Positions 1 to 10,935 of a stretch of DNA of 64,000 nt are shown piece by piece. The translations under genes were made by a program, and so were the position numbers. Each line of letters starts with the position of its first letter. Within the stretch, counting starts at the first letter, position 1. Location: contig JAMWFC010000130.1 of assembly GCA_027475525.1 (NCBI GenBank), forward strand, positions 248,001 to 312,000, given 5' to 3'. The notes below the pieces were generated by a model that worked only from the letters and a program-made list of their open reading frames with translations, made no database searches and was not told the origin of the DNA. The DNA is from Macrolepiota albuminosa. Taxonomy: Eukaryota; Basidiomycota; Agaricomycetes; Agaricales; Agaricaceae.

Positions 1-79
1 GGTCATGGTCTATATCAGCCTTCTTGGCCAGGAAGGTCCTTATATGCTGACCTTGTGGAGGTGTCACAGCAGGTGTAGG

Positions 80-2377
80 TCACCTGCTTCTTCCCTTATA
101 GCTACTACAATGCTCATAGTAGTTAGTAGTCTTAAGAGACTGCTTATATCTTATGGCATATGCCACAAACTTCTTGATGTCATTAACCTCCACAGATATC
201 CTATCCTTGCAAATCAGGTAGTGGTACATGTCTGCTGTCATTTGCTGATTTGTCAGCATTAGTTGGGCTATGTCAGAGGACTCCTCCTTTCTTCCTTCTT
301 TCACTTATCTCTTCACTCCCCTTTCATTCATTCTTTTATTTCCTCTGACATTATCTTATTTTACTGTTTCTATTCTTTCAACACTATCTGTTAGTACTAC
401 TCTCAGCCCTTGAGATGCTCTGGTTCTTTAGCCACCATTCAGACAAGTGTGGGCCCTTCAGCACCACTTCCAGACCACTTACATAAGCTAGAGTTTGCCA
501 AAGTTTGCTCCTTATTTGTGCAATTGTTTGTATAGAAAATTTTCAAGTTTTTAAGGGTTTGTTGTACTGTACAGTTGTTTCCCATGCTTCAGAGGCCCTA
601 TAAGTGTCCAACCTGACATAGAGAATTCCTAGACTTGTTCTCTTTAGATCTTCCTCTGCCAGGTGAGTAGTTATTATATTGTCAGTATATACTCTAATAT
701 ACTTTGGATCTCCCTTTGCCAGCTGTGTGACTGAGCCACAGCCTTCAGAGGTCACCCTTATATCTGCTGGAATACAATCCAAGAATGTTTTGAGCATAGT
801 GTACCCATCCAGGTACACTGCTATGTTCTGGGCATGGTCATCAAGAGTATCATAGAACCCTTGCACACCCAACTTCTTGGTGTACTTCATAGACTGGAAG
901 TCCCACTTTGCTTCCTGTAACGTTGAGAGGTGTACAAATTTATTGTACAGTCCTGTAAGAATTCCCTTAAATATCTAGTCATACTGGACCCAGTTGACAT
1001 GCAATACTGTCAATCAAAACCAACTCATGGCCTCTCCAGCCAAGAACTTAAGCAGAACAAAAATTTGTTCTCATTCCATATAGTCTCCACCATATAGACA
1101 CATGGTGAGATGGGTGCACATGTCCATTGCCCAGTCCACCAAGTCACTGAACTTGGATGCACCTAAGTAGGCTTAAATGTGCATACTGTCTGTATTATGC
1201 AGCTTCATCCTATCTGGTAACTGTAAGGTTACTCCCAAGGCATCATTGACTTTTTGATGAAGGTGGTCATGCATGGCTTTGCAATGCATATGTATGGCCT
1301 CTCACTGGCCTAGGAATCTAGTCACTAGATCAGCAGCTTTGGCAAACATCCTGAGCCTCCATGACTGAGGGTATAATTGTCTTCTTCTCAGAGAGTTGAT
1401 TTAAGGTGTTTGTCCTGGCATTTACTAGAGACATCATGTCTTGTGGCACCATCTTGATCAAGGAAGTCTTCTTGATCATAATTGTTGCACTGTCCTGGTT
1501 CTGGAGAAGATTGATTCTCTTGGCCCTGCATTATGAATCAACGATGCATCTCATCAATGGGCTTGGTGCCCTCAAATACAATGCTCTGATTGTCAATAAG
1601 AGATTGTCTCTTAGTCCTGAAATTGCTATTGTGCATCTGTTAATATGCAACTTGGTCACTCAACATTTCTGCCATTGGCACATGTAGCATTATAGATGCC
1701 TTGCTCTCCACCTTGCAAGCTATATTGGCTTGCCTATTCAGACCTGAAATATCTGTTCTAGGGTCTTGGTTATGCATGTAAGAGAGCTTCTCACACCACC
1801 CTTGTCCTGTTGGAGTATGAAATGTACTCACTGGGTTTGCCTTAGACACTTCCTGTACCGGTGCTAGTGCTTCCACTAGCTTGATTCTGATGTCTTGATT
1901 ACAATGTGCTGAGCATTCCTTGGATGTGTGGCTCCAGGAGGTTGATACCTCCAATTGCCTTGCAGCCTTATACTGCAGATACATCTGGAGTTCTAAAAAG
2001 AGAACTCTCACCATCAAATCAGTATATTTAGTACTGAATACAATGGGCACTTTATGCTCTTGTTGCCTAAGTGCTACTATATGCACTAAAGCATAACACT
2101 CAAGTCATGTCTGGGCAGTGTATTTTATCACCTCTGAGTATAAATCTCAGAACACCCACAAGTGCATGGTCTAAGCAGTTTTCAACCTCTGTTCCTCTGC
2201 TTCAGTGTCATTATCTGTAGAGGACTCAAGAGCCTCCTCAGGAAGATTATCGTCCTCTTTGTCCTTCTCTATAGTGGGAGTGCATGGGAAATGATCTTCC
2301 ACAGTTTTTGCTTTGTGGTTTGCAGCCTTTTCCATAACCTCCTCTATGCAGGCTTTTACTACTCTAGTAGGCATTGA
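80..2377 (-). pseudogene. Decayed gag of Ty3/gypsy element G1
   Basis: This is a minus-strand remnant of the same gag family as the younger copy at 16179-18694. On the minus strand 763-890 reads GVQGFYDTLDDHAQNIAVY and then IPADI, against GVQTFYDDLVGHAQNMAVY and IPADM in the younger gag. Around 1060-1160 it matches the WAMD...YGGD...ERIFVL segment, and 80-270 has FVAYAIRYKQS against FLAYAIRYEQS. The part from 1640 to 2377 resembles the less conserved N-terminal region only weakly. The frame is interrupted by a solo LTR (271-762) and by many stops. Its 5' LTR lies upstream at 2935-3227, and the element runs off the left edge of the window. CpG is nearly absent, as expected for an old methylated copy. 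Gag would have formed the retrotransposon particle; no product is expected now. Confidence 0.75.
271..762 (-). mobile_element. Solo LTR, family A, inserted in gag of G1
   Basis: On the minus strand the sequence starts TATAAGGG (mutated TGTAAGGG) and ends CTCTGACA. It aligns over its full length with the family A copies at 4093, 10360, 47895 and 51728. It splits the G1 gag directly after IPADI. I cannot see a clear 5-base target duplication here, unlike in the other full copies. It has no coding capacity. Confidence 0.85.
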
Positions 2378-2934
2378 GCCTACTGCAGCCCATCTGGCCC
2401 CAGTATTTCAGTTTGGGGGCATATATAACCCAGCCCATATCAATGACTTTGGTGACTTCTGAGGTGCTCAGGATGCCTGTCAACTGTCTGGCCTTGTCAG
2501 GGGGCCCTTTAAAAGCCAGCCAGCTAGACCATCAAGGTCCTCCTGACAGCTGCATAACTGGAGAAGTTAATCCTTCTGGCATTTTATCCTATAGCTGTTG
2601 CTGGCCCTCATGATGTGAGCTCTCAGCTCTACAGGCCTCATTCTCATTTCCAGACAGGTCAGTGCTCTGACCTCAATCTCAAGCCTTGGGCTCTGCTTGG
2701 CCCACAATAGATGCCTGTGCATCCTGTGTATCTACTGGGTCACCCCATAGGTTGTGGGCATTGTGCCTGCTGTCTGTGATGACTGTAGATACAGGGTTAC
2801 TCATTGATTTCTTGTCTGAAATTTGCATGGTGTGGCTGTGCAAGAAGCTCAAGAAGCTGATAGAGTTCTGTTAGAGAACTCAGCAACTGATGTCAGATGC
2901 TAGGCAATAGATCCTGGCTAGCTGATTCAAAAAA

Positions 2935-3227
2935 TGTAACAAAGTTACAGATTGTGAAAGCTTAAATTGTTTACACTACACAGAATTAGACCAGTCTGGT
3001 CTACTGACTATGTAGTTTTGAACAAAATATAAGCTGCTTATTCAGCAGCATGTAGCTAAGTATATATATAATAATGTAAATAAAATTATATAATAATGTA
3101 AATAAAATTATATAATAATGTAAATAAAATTATATTATAATGTAAATAAAATTATATTATAATAATTTTGTCTAAGTCTACTAACTAAAAGCTATGTGGC
3201 TATAGCCATATAGTGCACTATGCTACA
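2935..3227 (-). repeat. 5' LTR of gypsy element G1
   Basis: Read on the minus strand it starts TGTAGCATAG and ends TTTGTTACA. It aligns with the LTR of G2 at 8939-9250 and shares end sequence with the LTRs of G3. The base run just after it on the minus strand (TTTTTTGAATC) matches the run just after the 5' LTR of G3 (TTTTTTTAAATC), so this is the upstream LTR of the gag at 80-2377. No target duplication is visible. Confidence 0.75.
3061..3163. repeat. AT-rich minisatellite inside the G1 LTR
   Basis: Four to five near-perfect copies of a unit of about 22 bases built on ATAATGTAAATAAAATTAT. The matching part of the G2 LTR is also AT-rich but not repeated in this way, so the array expanded in this copy. 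Confidence 0.8.
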
Positions 3228-4092
3228 GCATTGGCTTATATCCCTTGAAAGATTGTTTTGGCTGAATTTCAACCTCATCAAAAACCTGATTCTTAAGCAA
3301 GTTCAACTCCTTTTCTAGCTTAGCAATACACTTTTTCCAAGAGAAGCTGGGATGGATGCCAATACTGTCAAAATGCAAAACTTTGTGAACTATTTGCTGT
3401 TGGATTGCCTGGTCTGGATCAGGATTAGTGTTGCCAGAAAGTGTGCCTGTTACTATTTTCCCTGGATTGTGCCCATGCTATTTATCAACCCATTCCTGAA
3501 AAGACTTTTTTTTCAGATAGCTAGGAATAGTAGTGCCAGTGGTTAGGACTATCTTGCTATCAATAGCCCTTTAGACTTTTTCTTGCCATATATAATTTTC
3601 CAGAGTTGCACAGCATCCTCTAGTCATTGTGTGGCCAATTTGCCCACAAAAGTGGCAAAGGCCCAGATGTGGAGACATAAGTGGGTTGGTCAGCAGCAAG
3701 ATTGGTGGTAATCAGTCTCAATTTGTATCATTGTAGAGGCAACAGCAGCGGTAATAGTGGCATTCGGATCTTCTTTCTTAATGAAGTTGGCAATAGCAGG
3801 CAGAATGAAGATGATACTATTGGTTTGTTCCAGAGATGGGCTTGTTTTGGCATGCTGCATGCCAACACTGGTGTCTGTACCTTTGAGAACCTATTTGCCT
3901 GCTTCAAAGACATTGACAACATTATATGGTTCCTCTGGATGGTGTGCTGGTTGGACAATCTCTAAGCAATGAGTGATATGAGTTCAAAGTGAAGTTGAAA
4001 TGCCTTATTGGAATAGGCAATATTCTTCATTAATGTATAGCTTGCTGTTTTGAAGAAGCTACCTAGCAATCTTCTGAAATTCCCAGTAGTAT
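3228..4092 (-). pseudogene. Retroelement gag-like relic with zinc knuckle
   Basis: Minus-strand translation around 3613-3657 gives CHFCGQIGHTMTRGC, a C-x2-C-x4-H-x4-C zinc knuckle typical of retrotransposon nucleocapsid. Upstream on the same strand (3700-3900) broken frames carry readable protein such as AIANFIKKEDPNATITAAV. No intact frame remains. It abuts the G1 LTR on one side and a solo LTR on the other, so it belongs to a separate truncated element whose family I cannot name. Confidence 0.5.
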
Positions 4093-4483
4093 GTGTCAGG
4101 GGACTCCTTATTTCTTCCTTCTTTCACTCATTATCTCTTCACTTTCCTTTTATTCATTTTCTTATTTCTTCTGTCATTCTCTCATTTTACTGTTTCTACT
4201 CTTTTAACACTATCTGTTAATACTATTCTCAGCCCTTGAGATGCTCTGGTTCTTTAGCTACCATTCAGACAAGTGTGGGCTCTTCAGCACCACTTTCAGA
4301 CCACTTATATAAGCTGGAGTTTGCCATTCTGACTTCCAAAGTCTGGAGTTTTCCTGCCTGTTTTGTACAGTTATTTATTTAGGCAATTTTTGAGTTTTTA
4401 AGGTTTTGTTGTACTATACAGTCATTTCACATGCTTCAGAGGCCCCAGAAGCATCCAACATGGCATAGGGAATCTTTTTACTT

Positions 4484-4637
4484 GTTCTCTTTGAATCTCC
4501 CTGTTGGACTTTGGTGGCCCTCCCTTTCCAATATCACACTGACACTCTTCACACAGGGTCGTTCTCTTTGAATCTCCCTGTTGGACTTTGGTGGCCCTCC
4601 CTTTCCAATATCACACTGACACTCTTCACACAGGGTC
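4484..4637. repeat. 77-base tandem duplication
   Basis: Copies 4484-4560 and 4561-4637 are identical. The unit spans the junction between the family A LTR and the LTR nested in it, so the junction itself is present twice. That is hard to explain by transposition and fits an unmerged contig overlap. Confidence 0.95.
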
Positions 4638-4854
4638 GACAAAACACAATATCACCTGCTGTCATGACATGAACAATGGCCCATTGTCCACCTTATATAT
4701 ATATACTTAGATATTCCATAAATGCACCCTCAGTCTTTTATATTGAGCTGAGGGTGAGTAACAACTTATTATCATATATATGACACAATACTAACTGGAC
4801 CATAGAATAATACTTATATATTGTTCTTAGTCTTACACTAGCCAATTTCTAACA
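4502..4854 (+). mobile_element. Solo LTR, family D, nested in a family A LTR
   Basis: It starts TGTTGGACTT and ends TTTCTAACA, flanked by CTCCC and CTTCC, a 5-base duplication with one mismatch. After removing the 77-base duplication it would be about 276 bases. It contains a TATATATATA box at about 4695 followed by an inverted repeat (CCCTCAGTC ... GAGCTGAGGG, 4725-4754) that recurs in other LTRs of this window. Confidence 0.75.
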
Positions 4855-4966
4855 CTTCCTCTGCCAGGTGAGTAGTTATCATGATATATATTCTAATACA
4901 CTTTGGATCTCCCTCTGCCAGCTGTGTGACTGAGCCATAGCCTCCAGAGGTCACCCTTACAGTATG

Positions 4967-6079
4967 TGGAAAAGACATCAAGAGAGTATGTAACTAATAA
5001 TGCCAAAATGTGATGAACTGGAAAATTTTATAAGGTAGCTCCAATGGTTCCACAATCCTGCCATCCATTCAACTCACTAAGTGGTGCCAGGTGGCAGATC
5101 ACAACACTAAATTATCAGTTCATCAAACCTGCTGTCTGCCCAATCTGCTAAGCAATGTCAGGCACTAAATTGAGATGCTAAGTGCTGTCAGATGCCAAGG
5201 TCAAATGCCAAGCTGTCCATCACTTATGATAGATCATCAATTCTGTTACTAAGCGCTGTCATTAATGACTGATGCTATTGATGTGCTGATTCTGTATGGG
5301 GTCCTATCATTGTATGACCTCAGTGGTTAGAATTGGCAGGGGTGTTGAGCCCCAGCATGATTGCCATGCTTATCTAATCCATTGCTCATACACTATGGAA
5401 AGTCATGCTTTCTGAAAATACTGGTCTGATTGTGGAGAGGTTAGAGTCATGGAGCCTTAGCCAGCAATACCAGCAAAGCATTGCTGAGAGCAGAAGGGTT
5501 TAGAAATTGGAAAGACATGTTTATGGCAGATAACAATAGACTTACCTGTAGGAAGTAGTATGAACTCCAAAGGATCAAATTGTAGTAAAGTGGCTACAAG
5601 GTGTAACTGGCATGCTTGAAAAGGCATCAGGCCAAAATAGCTGAATGAGTGTCTGTAATTACCATACTTTTGCATACTGCAGAAGCTAGGACATAAGGAA
5701 TCATGATGTATATCATATAAAAATAGCTCCTTGTGAAATAAAAAGACTCCTTCTCCTCCTCTAATATCAGTAAAACATCAGAAATAACCAGACACCCTTA
5801 TTTGATCAGGAGGTCATTTACAAAGATATTGCTCAAATGAAGGACAGGTCACAACCCCTTTGAACAACTTTTCCAAGTCTAATAAGTTGCCCTGGAAACA
5901 AAGAGTGTGAAAATAGTGATATATTTGATTGATTTGTTACTAGCTCAGATATCTTGGATTTATATACATTGAGATTGTTACTACAAATAAGCGAGTCAGG
6001 AAGTAGAAAACAACGTTACAACAGCTTTGGTTTCAATGTTTGGTGTGAAAAAAAAAACAATTCAGGAACTTGAGTCGTG
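4967..6079. other. No gene recognised; CpG-poor repeat debris
   Basis: There is no frame with recognisable protein. The stretch at 5050-5340 resembles 53320-53590 in wording (runs such as TGGGGTCCTAT and several TGATGCTA/TGCCAA motifs), which is debris beyond the RNase H end of a copia relic, so a similar relic may lie here. A short purine tract (AAAAAAAAAC) is at about 6049. Confidence 0.4.
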
Positions 6080-6475
6080 TTAAATCCATATGTCTGGTTC
6101 AATGCTCCACCCCTTGCTGAAAACTTTCTTTGGGTCATACTTTGCCTTTAGCTTCCTCAACTTGAAAAGGTTTGTGCCCCATACTTTCTTAGAAGGCATA
6201 GTTTGAGGGCTCAGAGCAAAGCCTGGAGGAGTAATAAGAGGCTTTTTTGTCTTCTTTATTTGTGCTTGTCAAACAAGATTGCTAATACTGGAGGCCCACT
6301 TGGCGACTTTAGCGTCTTGAGACAAGTTGGTATATCTATTGTAAGAAAACAAAAGGATAAATCCAACAGAAATAGTCACAGTTGAAAGTTTGTCAGAACT
6401 AACCTTGGGATGGTAACCACATAATAATGCTTCTCCCTTGTCTCAAATGCCATGACCTCAACCTTTCTCTCAGCA
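6080..6475 (-). pseudogene. 3' end of a FAD-linked (BBE-type) oxidoreductase gene
   Basis: Two minus-strand exons survive: about 6404-6475 and 6080-6335, joined by a GT-AG intron (6336-6403). The last exon ends KKVWGTNLFKLRKLKAKYDP and KKVFSKGWSIEPD, which is the C-terminal berberine-bridge-enzyme signature (GxN...LKxxYDPxxVF) of FAD-binding oxidases. The preceding exon reads [19 protein letters not shown]. One in-frame stop lies after ISNLV. The FAD-binding part is missing because a gypsy fragment joins at about 6476. In the family these enzymes oxidise small molecules using covalently bound FAD and are often secreted. This is a host-gene remnant, not a working gene. Confidence 0.65.
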
Positions 6476-8938
6476 AGTTTATCTCTATTGAGGAGTGGCG
6501 ACATTTCCTTGAGGGTGCCAGGCATAAATTCAAGGTGTGGACTGATTACAAGAACTTAGAGTACTTTTGAATGGCCAAGAAACTTAACTGCCAACAGGCT
6601 CAATAGTCCTTGTATCTGGCCAACTTTGACTTTTCTCTCCATCACAAACCCAGATGAAGCATGGGCAAGCCAGACACGCTTTCTAGATAAGCAGACCATG
6701 GTTCAGGAGCTAGTGACAATGACAATATTGTACTCCTGAAGCCAGAACTATTTGTCATCCATGCTTTAGAAGGTGTGGTTGGCCAGGGAGAAGAAGTGAG
6801 CATTCTTTGAGACATCTAACAAGGTAACTGAGAGGGTACTCAAGAAGATCTGGTAGTCAAGGCTGCCATGGCCTTGCATGCTTGAGAGAAAACTGGAGTG
6901 AAGTCTGTCCGCACCAACAAGTGGTCTTTGGAAAATGGTTTTCTCACCTTTCAGGGACGCATTTATGTTCCCAACCTGCCAGACCTCCAGAGGCAGATTG
7001 TGGAGCAGCATCATGACTTTCAAGTTGCAGGACATCTTGGCAGATGGAAGACACTGGAGCTGGTCTCACAGAATTACTGGTGGCCTCAAATGTCATGATA
7101 TATTGGCCCATCTGTGACCTTTGCCTTTGAACTAAGCCTCATTGTCAGCCTCCTATGGGACAGCTTCATCCATTGCCTATTTCAGCTTAGCGTTGAAGTG
7201 TGGCCTTGGTAGACTTCATTGTTGAGTTATCAGACTCTCATGGATATGATGTGTCATGACCCCTCCCCTCTGGGTCCACCCTGGGACACCCCTGGAACCC
7301 CATCCGGGACTCTTTCTCCAACCCCACAAACGTGCCCCACCATCACAACTACCGACACCACCATCACACGCATCAAAGGCCGCCATCACCTGGCACCCCT
7401 GGGAACCCCACATCATGGACCTCAGGATCAACCGCCATCAAACCACAATCAACGATTGGATCATGCTACCTGCTTCTGGGCCATCACGCATCACGCATTA
7501 CGACTCCAATTGATCGCATGCCCCACACATGTGATCCTGGTATACAGTCCCCCTCCTGCTACTCAATGCCCCCTGGAACTTATCTTAGACACTCTGGAAC
7601 CCCAGAGATCCAGACTCAGCCCTATAGTACTTATAGCATAGTTTTCCGTTGTATTTGCCAGTCTTGATATTAACTTGAATTGTTGCATGCCCTTTGCTTG
7701 ACTGGTACGTGCTAACTGGCATGCTTTGACTGGCATGCTTGAATAACCGCATGCTCTGAGTTTGGTACGCACTCACAACTTACAATTTATTAACCTGGTC
7801 TCATCTTAGAACCCCCGGTTCCTGACTCGACCTCTACCCAACCCTCAGCCTCTAAATCCAAAACCCCTGGATCAAGTTCCCTTCTCTGGGATAACCCCCT
7901 GTCTGTGTCTTAAACTCCAGAGTCCTAGCCCTGGAGTTCCAGACACCTGAGTATCTGTAGATCAAGTCTGCCTCGTAAGGGCGTTGCTTTCCTGGAAAGC
8001 CCCTGATTCAGCAGAACCTGACATGATGCGATCATGGTGGTAGTAGATCTCTGTGGCAAGTGTGCTCATTTTAATCCAACACACACTACTTGCTCAGCCA
8101 TGGGTGCCGCTAATCTGTACTAGAAGCATGTCTAAAAACTCCATGAGTTGTCAGATGCTTACATCTCTGACCGTGGACCTCAGTTTGTGGCAGAATTTAC
8201 TAGAGAACTGTATCGCCTCCTCCATGTCAAACTCCACACTTCCATGGCCTACCACTCCCAGTCTAATGGCCAGACCAAGCATGTCAACTAGGAGCTAGAA
8301 CAGTATTTCTGGCTCTTCTGCAATGAATGACAGGATGACTGGGATGACCTATTACCAGAGGCAGAGTTTCAATACAACAACCATGTACACGCTGCCACTC
8401 AGATGTCTCCTTTCCTTCTAAATACTGGTCGACACTCTTAAATGGGATTCGAGCCTCATGGATGACCTTCAGAGAATGAAGCTGTTAATGAGTTCATAGA
8501 TCAGATGAAGGCAGCCCAGGAGGAAGCCAAGGCTGCCTTAACTAAGGCAAAGGATGACATGGCCCATTACTATGATTGTGGACAAACTCCAGTTCCCAAG
8601 TACAAGCCTGGAGATCAAGTCTACCTGGATGCCTCTGACATTGCTACCACCAGACCCTCTCAGAAGCTCTTTCACCATTATCTAGGACCCTTTTTTATAG
8701 TAAGGCAGGTAGGCCCACTAGCCTATTGACTCAAGCTGCCTAGTGAAATGAGTCGACTCTATCAAGTTTTCAATGTGGTGAAGCTCTTTTCAGCTCCAGA
8801 GGATCCAATCCCAGGTCGACGTCCATAGCCACCTCCACCTCCAGTTCTGGTAGACAACCAAGAAGAGTACAAAGTAGAATGGATCCTAGACAGCTGACTC
8901 TTTAGGAACAAGCTTTAGTTCAAGGTCAAGTGGAAAGG
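6476..8938 (+). pseudogene. Ty3/gypsy pol relic: RNase H end, integrase, chromodomain start
   Basis: Plus-strand reading gives, in order: RNase H ([18 protein letters not shown], then YKNLEYF, 6480-6580; LANFDFSLHHKP near 6630), the integrase zinc-binding region (GRIYVPNLPDLQRQ near 6960, YWWPQM near 7080), the integrase core (DRGPQFVAEFTRELY near 8170, where STAYH-like and QYNNHVH matches follow), and then YKPGDQVYLDASDIATTRPS (8590-8660) and a chromodomain start (FKVKWKG, 8920-8938). Stops and frame changes are frequent, and TG/CA replaces CG at many arginine codons. A solo LTR splits the integrase at 7252-8023. The relic ends where the LTR of G2 begins. It is a different gypsy lineage from G1-G3. 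Confidence 0.88.
7252..8023 (+). mobile_element. Solo LTR, family E
   Basis: It starts TGTCATGACCCCTCC and ends GAACCTGACA, with a perfect 5-base target duplication TGATG (7247-7251 and 8024-8028). Removing it restores GYD-x-VMVVVD across the integrase core of the host relic. A second copy lies at 55887-56680, where gag-like sequence follows, which sets the plus orientation. Confidence 0.93.
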
Positions 8939-9250
8939 TGTAATAAAGTTACAGCTTTTGTGAGAACTTAGTTCACACAGTACAGAATCAGACCAGACTG
9001 GTCTATTGACTATGTAGTGTAAAACAAAAATAAACTGCTTAGTAAGCAGCAAGTGTAAACTATTTATAATATATAAAGTCTATTGACTATGTAGTGTAAA
9101 ACAAAAATAAACTGCTTAGTAAGCAGCAAGTGTAAACTATTTATAATATATAAATAATTATATTATATTATAATAAATATATAATATAATATTGACTACT
9201 AAAGTAAGTAAAAGCTATGTGGCCAACGCCACATAGCAGACTATGCTACA
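8939..9250 (-). repeat. 3' LTR of gypsy element G2
   Basis: On the minus strand it runs from TGTAGCATAG to CTTTATTACA. It is directly preceded on that strand by a purine-rich tract (ATTGGAGGGTG), which matches the tract before the 3' LTR of G3 (ATTGGGGGGTA). It contains the inverted repeat GCTATGTGGC/GCCACATAGC (9211-9234). No target duplication is seen because the upstream part of G2 is truncated. Confidence 0.8.
9001..9154. repeat. 77-base tandem duplication
   Basis: Identical copies at 9001-9077 and 9078-9154 inside the G2 LTR. The G1 LTR has this segment only once. Confidence 0.95.
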
Positions 9251-10359
9251 CACCCTCCAATCAGACTGAACTATGGTCTCAAAGCACCATGGTTGAAGGT
9301 CAGCTCTGGAGTAGGTAGTTGGGGATCAGGAGGATCCTCATTGTCAGATGGGTACTGGCACGTCCAGAGCTCTTGGGCATGAATGTCCTGCCTAATGAGG
9401 AGATACATCTCCTTAGTAAATGCATCATCAAACACATGATGACTCTCTTGCTGCTGAGCATCAGACATTGGCGATTGCCAATGGTGGCCTCACACCACCC
9501 ATCCCACTAGGCAAGGGACTGAGGTGTCCCATAATGATTGAGGCATTGCAGCCTCTCATCGTTGATGGCGGCTGCCTCATTGTAGAGCCAGTTGTTGCCA
9601 AAGAAGATGTGGGCCAAGTAGGTGACCTCATAGGTATATGTGTGGTCAACTCAGCTCACCGGAATTTGATTGTGCAGAAGGACACATAACATGTCCAAAG
9701 TAGTGAAGATAGAAGCTGATGCTTCTGGAATGTCCACAGCCTGAGCCTCAAAATTCAGGTCCTAAGTGTGGAGGGACACAAAGGATTGCCCTGTAGCCAC
9801 CTCATATTTGGCAATGGCCTCTTTATAGAGGCCTGGCCATGCAAACACATAAGCCAGGTACTTATGCACCATGGTCTTGGATAGGTGGCTGGCGCTGATA
9901 GCACATACAAGCATAAACCCAAAGAGGCTGCATCAATAAATGTGCATGGCACGGTCCATGGCCAGACCAGTCCACATGTTGGGCATTTCAGAACGTCTAT
10001 AGAGAAAGGTATATGAGCCCAGGTAGTCCAAGGCAAAGGGTTGCTTTGGATCAGAGAGAGTCAGGCTGACAAAGGCCAGCCTCCCACTTTTCTTGTGGTG
10101 GTAAATTCACGAAGAAGCAATTATCTGCAGGACTTGCTCCTACTTTTCAGAACTTGCAAAGAGTACCGCAATGGTCTTGTACAGGGCCTTGTCAAGTAGT
10201 TGAGACATTACTCTGTCTTGGGCTGTAGGGTGGCAGTTCATAGTCACCCGTTTAAATTCATTGAGCAAGAGATAGCTCAATTGACGCTGACAAATTGGTG
10301 TAAACTGGTTGTTCACCAGTGAATGGAGCCTGCAAAGCTCTCAAGGGCTGCAGAGGAAC

Positions 10360-10935
10360 TGTCAGGGGACTCCTCATTTCTTCCTTCTCTGACTCCTCAC
10401 TTTTTCTGCTCTCCTTTCATTCATTCTCTTATTTCTTTTGACATTATTTCATTTTACTATTTCTATTCTTTCAACACTATCTGTTAGTACTATTCTCAGC
10501 CCTTGAGGTGCTCTGGTTCTTTAGCTACCATTCAGACAAGTGTGGGCCCTTTAGCACTGCTTCCAAACCACTTACATAAGCCAGAGTTTGCCAGAGTTTG
10601 CCCCTTATTTGTGCAATTGTTTGTGTAGGCAATTTTTGAGTTTTTAAGGTTTTGTTGTACTGTACAGTTGTTTTCCATGCTTCAGAGGCCCCAGAAGTGT
10701 CCAACCTGGCATAGGGAATCTTAAGGTTTTGTTGTACTGTACAGTTGTTTTCCATGCTTCAGAGGCCCCAGAAGTGTCCAACCTGGCATAGGGAATCACC
10801 AGACTTGTTCTCTTTGGATTTCCCTCTGCCAAGTAAGTAGTTATTATGATATTGTCAGTACATACTCTAATACACTTTGGATCTCCCTCTGCCAGCTGTG
10901 TGACTGAGCCACAGCCTCTAGAGGTTGCCCTTACA
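10360..10935 (-). mobile_element. Solo LTR, family A
   Basis: Plus-strand ends are TGTCAGGGG and CCCTTACA, with a perfect 5-base target duplication GGAAC (10355-10359 and 10936-10940). It is inserted in the accessory ORF of G2. It is 576 bases long, or about 499 without the 77-base duplication inside it. Confidence 0.94.
10644..10797. repeat. 77-base tandem duplication
   Basis: Identical copies at 10644-10720 and 10721-10797 within the solo LTR. The other family A LTRs carry this segment once. Confidence 0.95.

Larger units (their letters stand above)
4093..4961 (-). mobile_element. Solo LTR, family A, with nested insertion
   Basis: Plus-strand ends are TGTCAGGGG and CCCTTACA. It is flanked by a perfect 5-base target duplication, GTATG (4088-4092 and 4962-4966). 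Its 869 bases are longer than the 490-520 of the family because another LTR (4502-4854) sits inside it and a 77-base duplication spans that junction. Confidence 0.92.
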
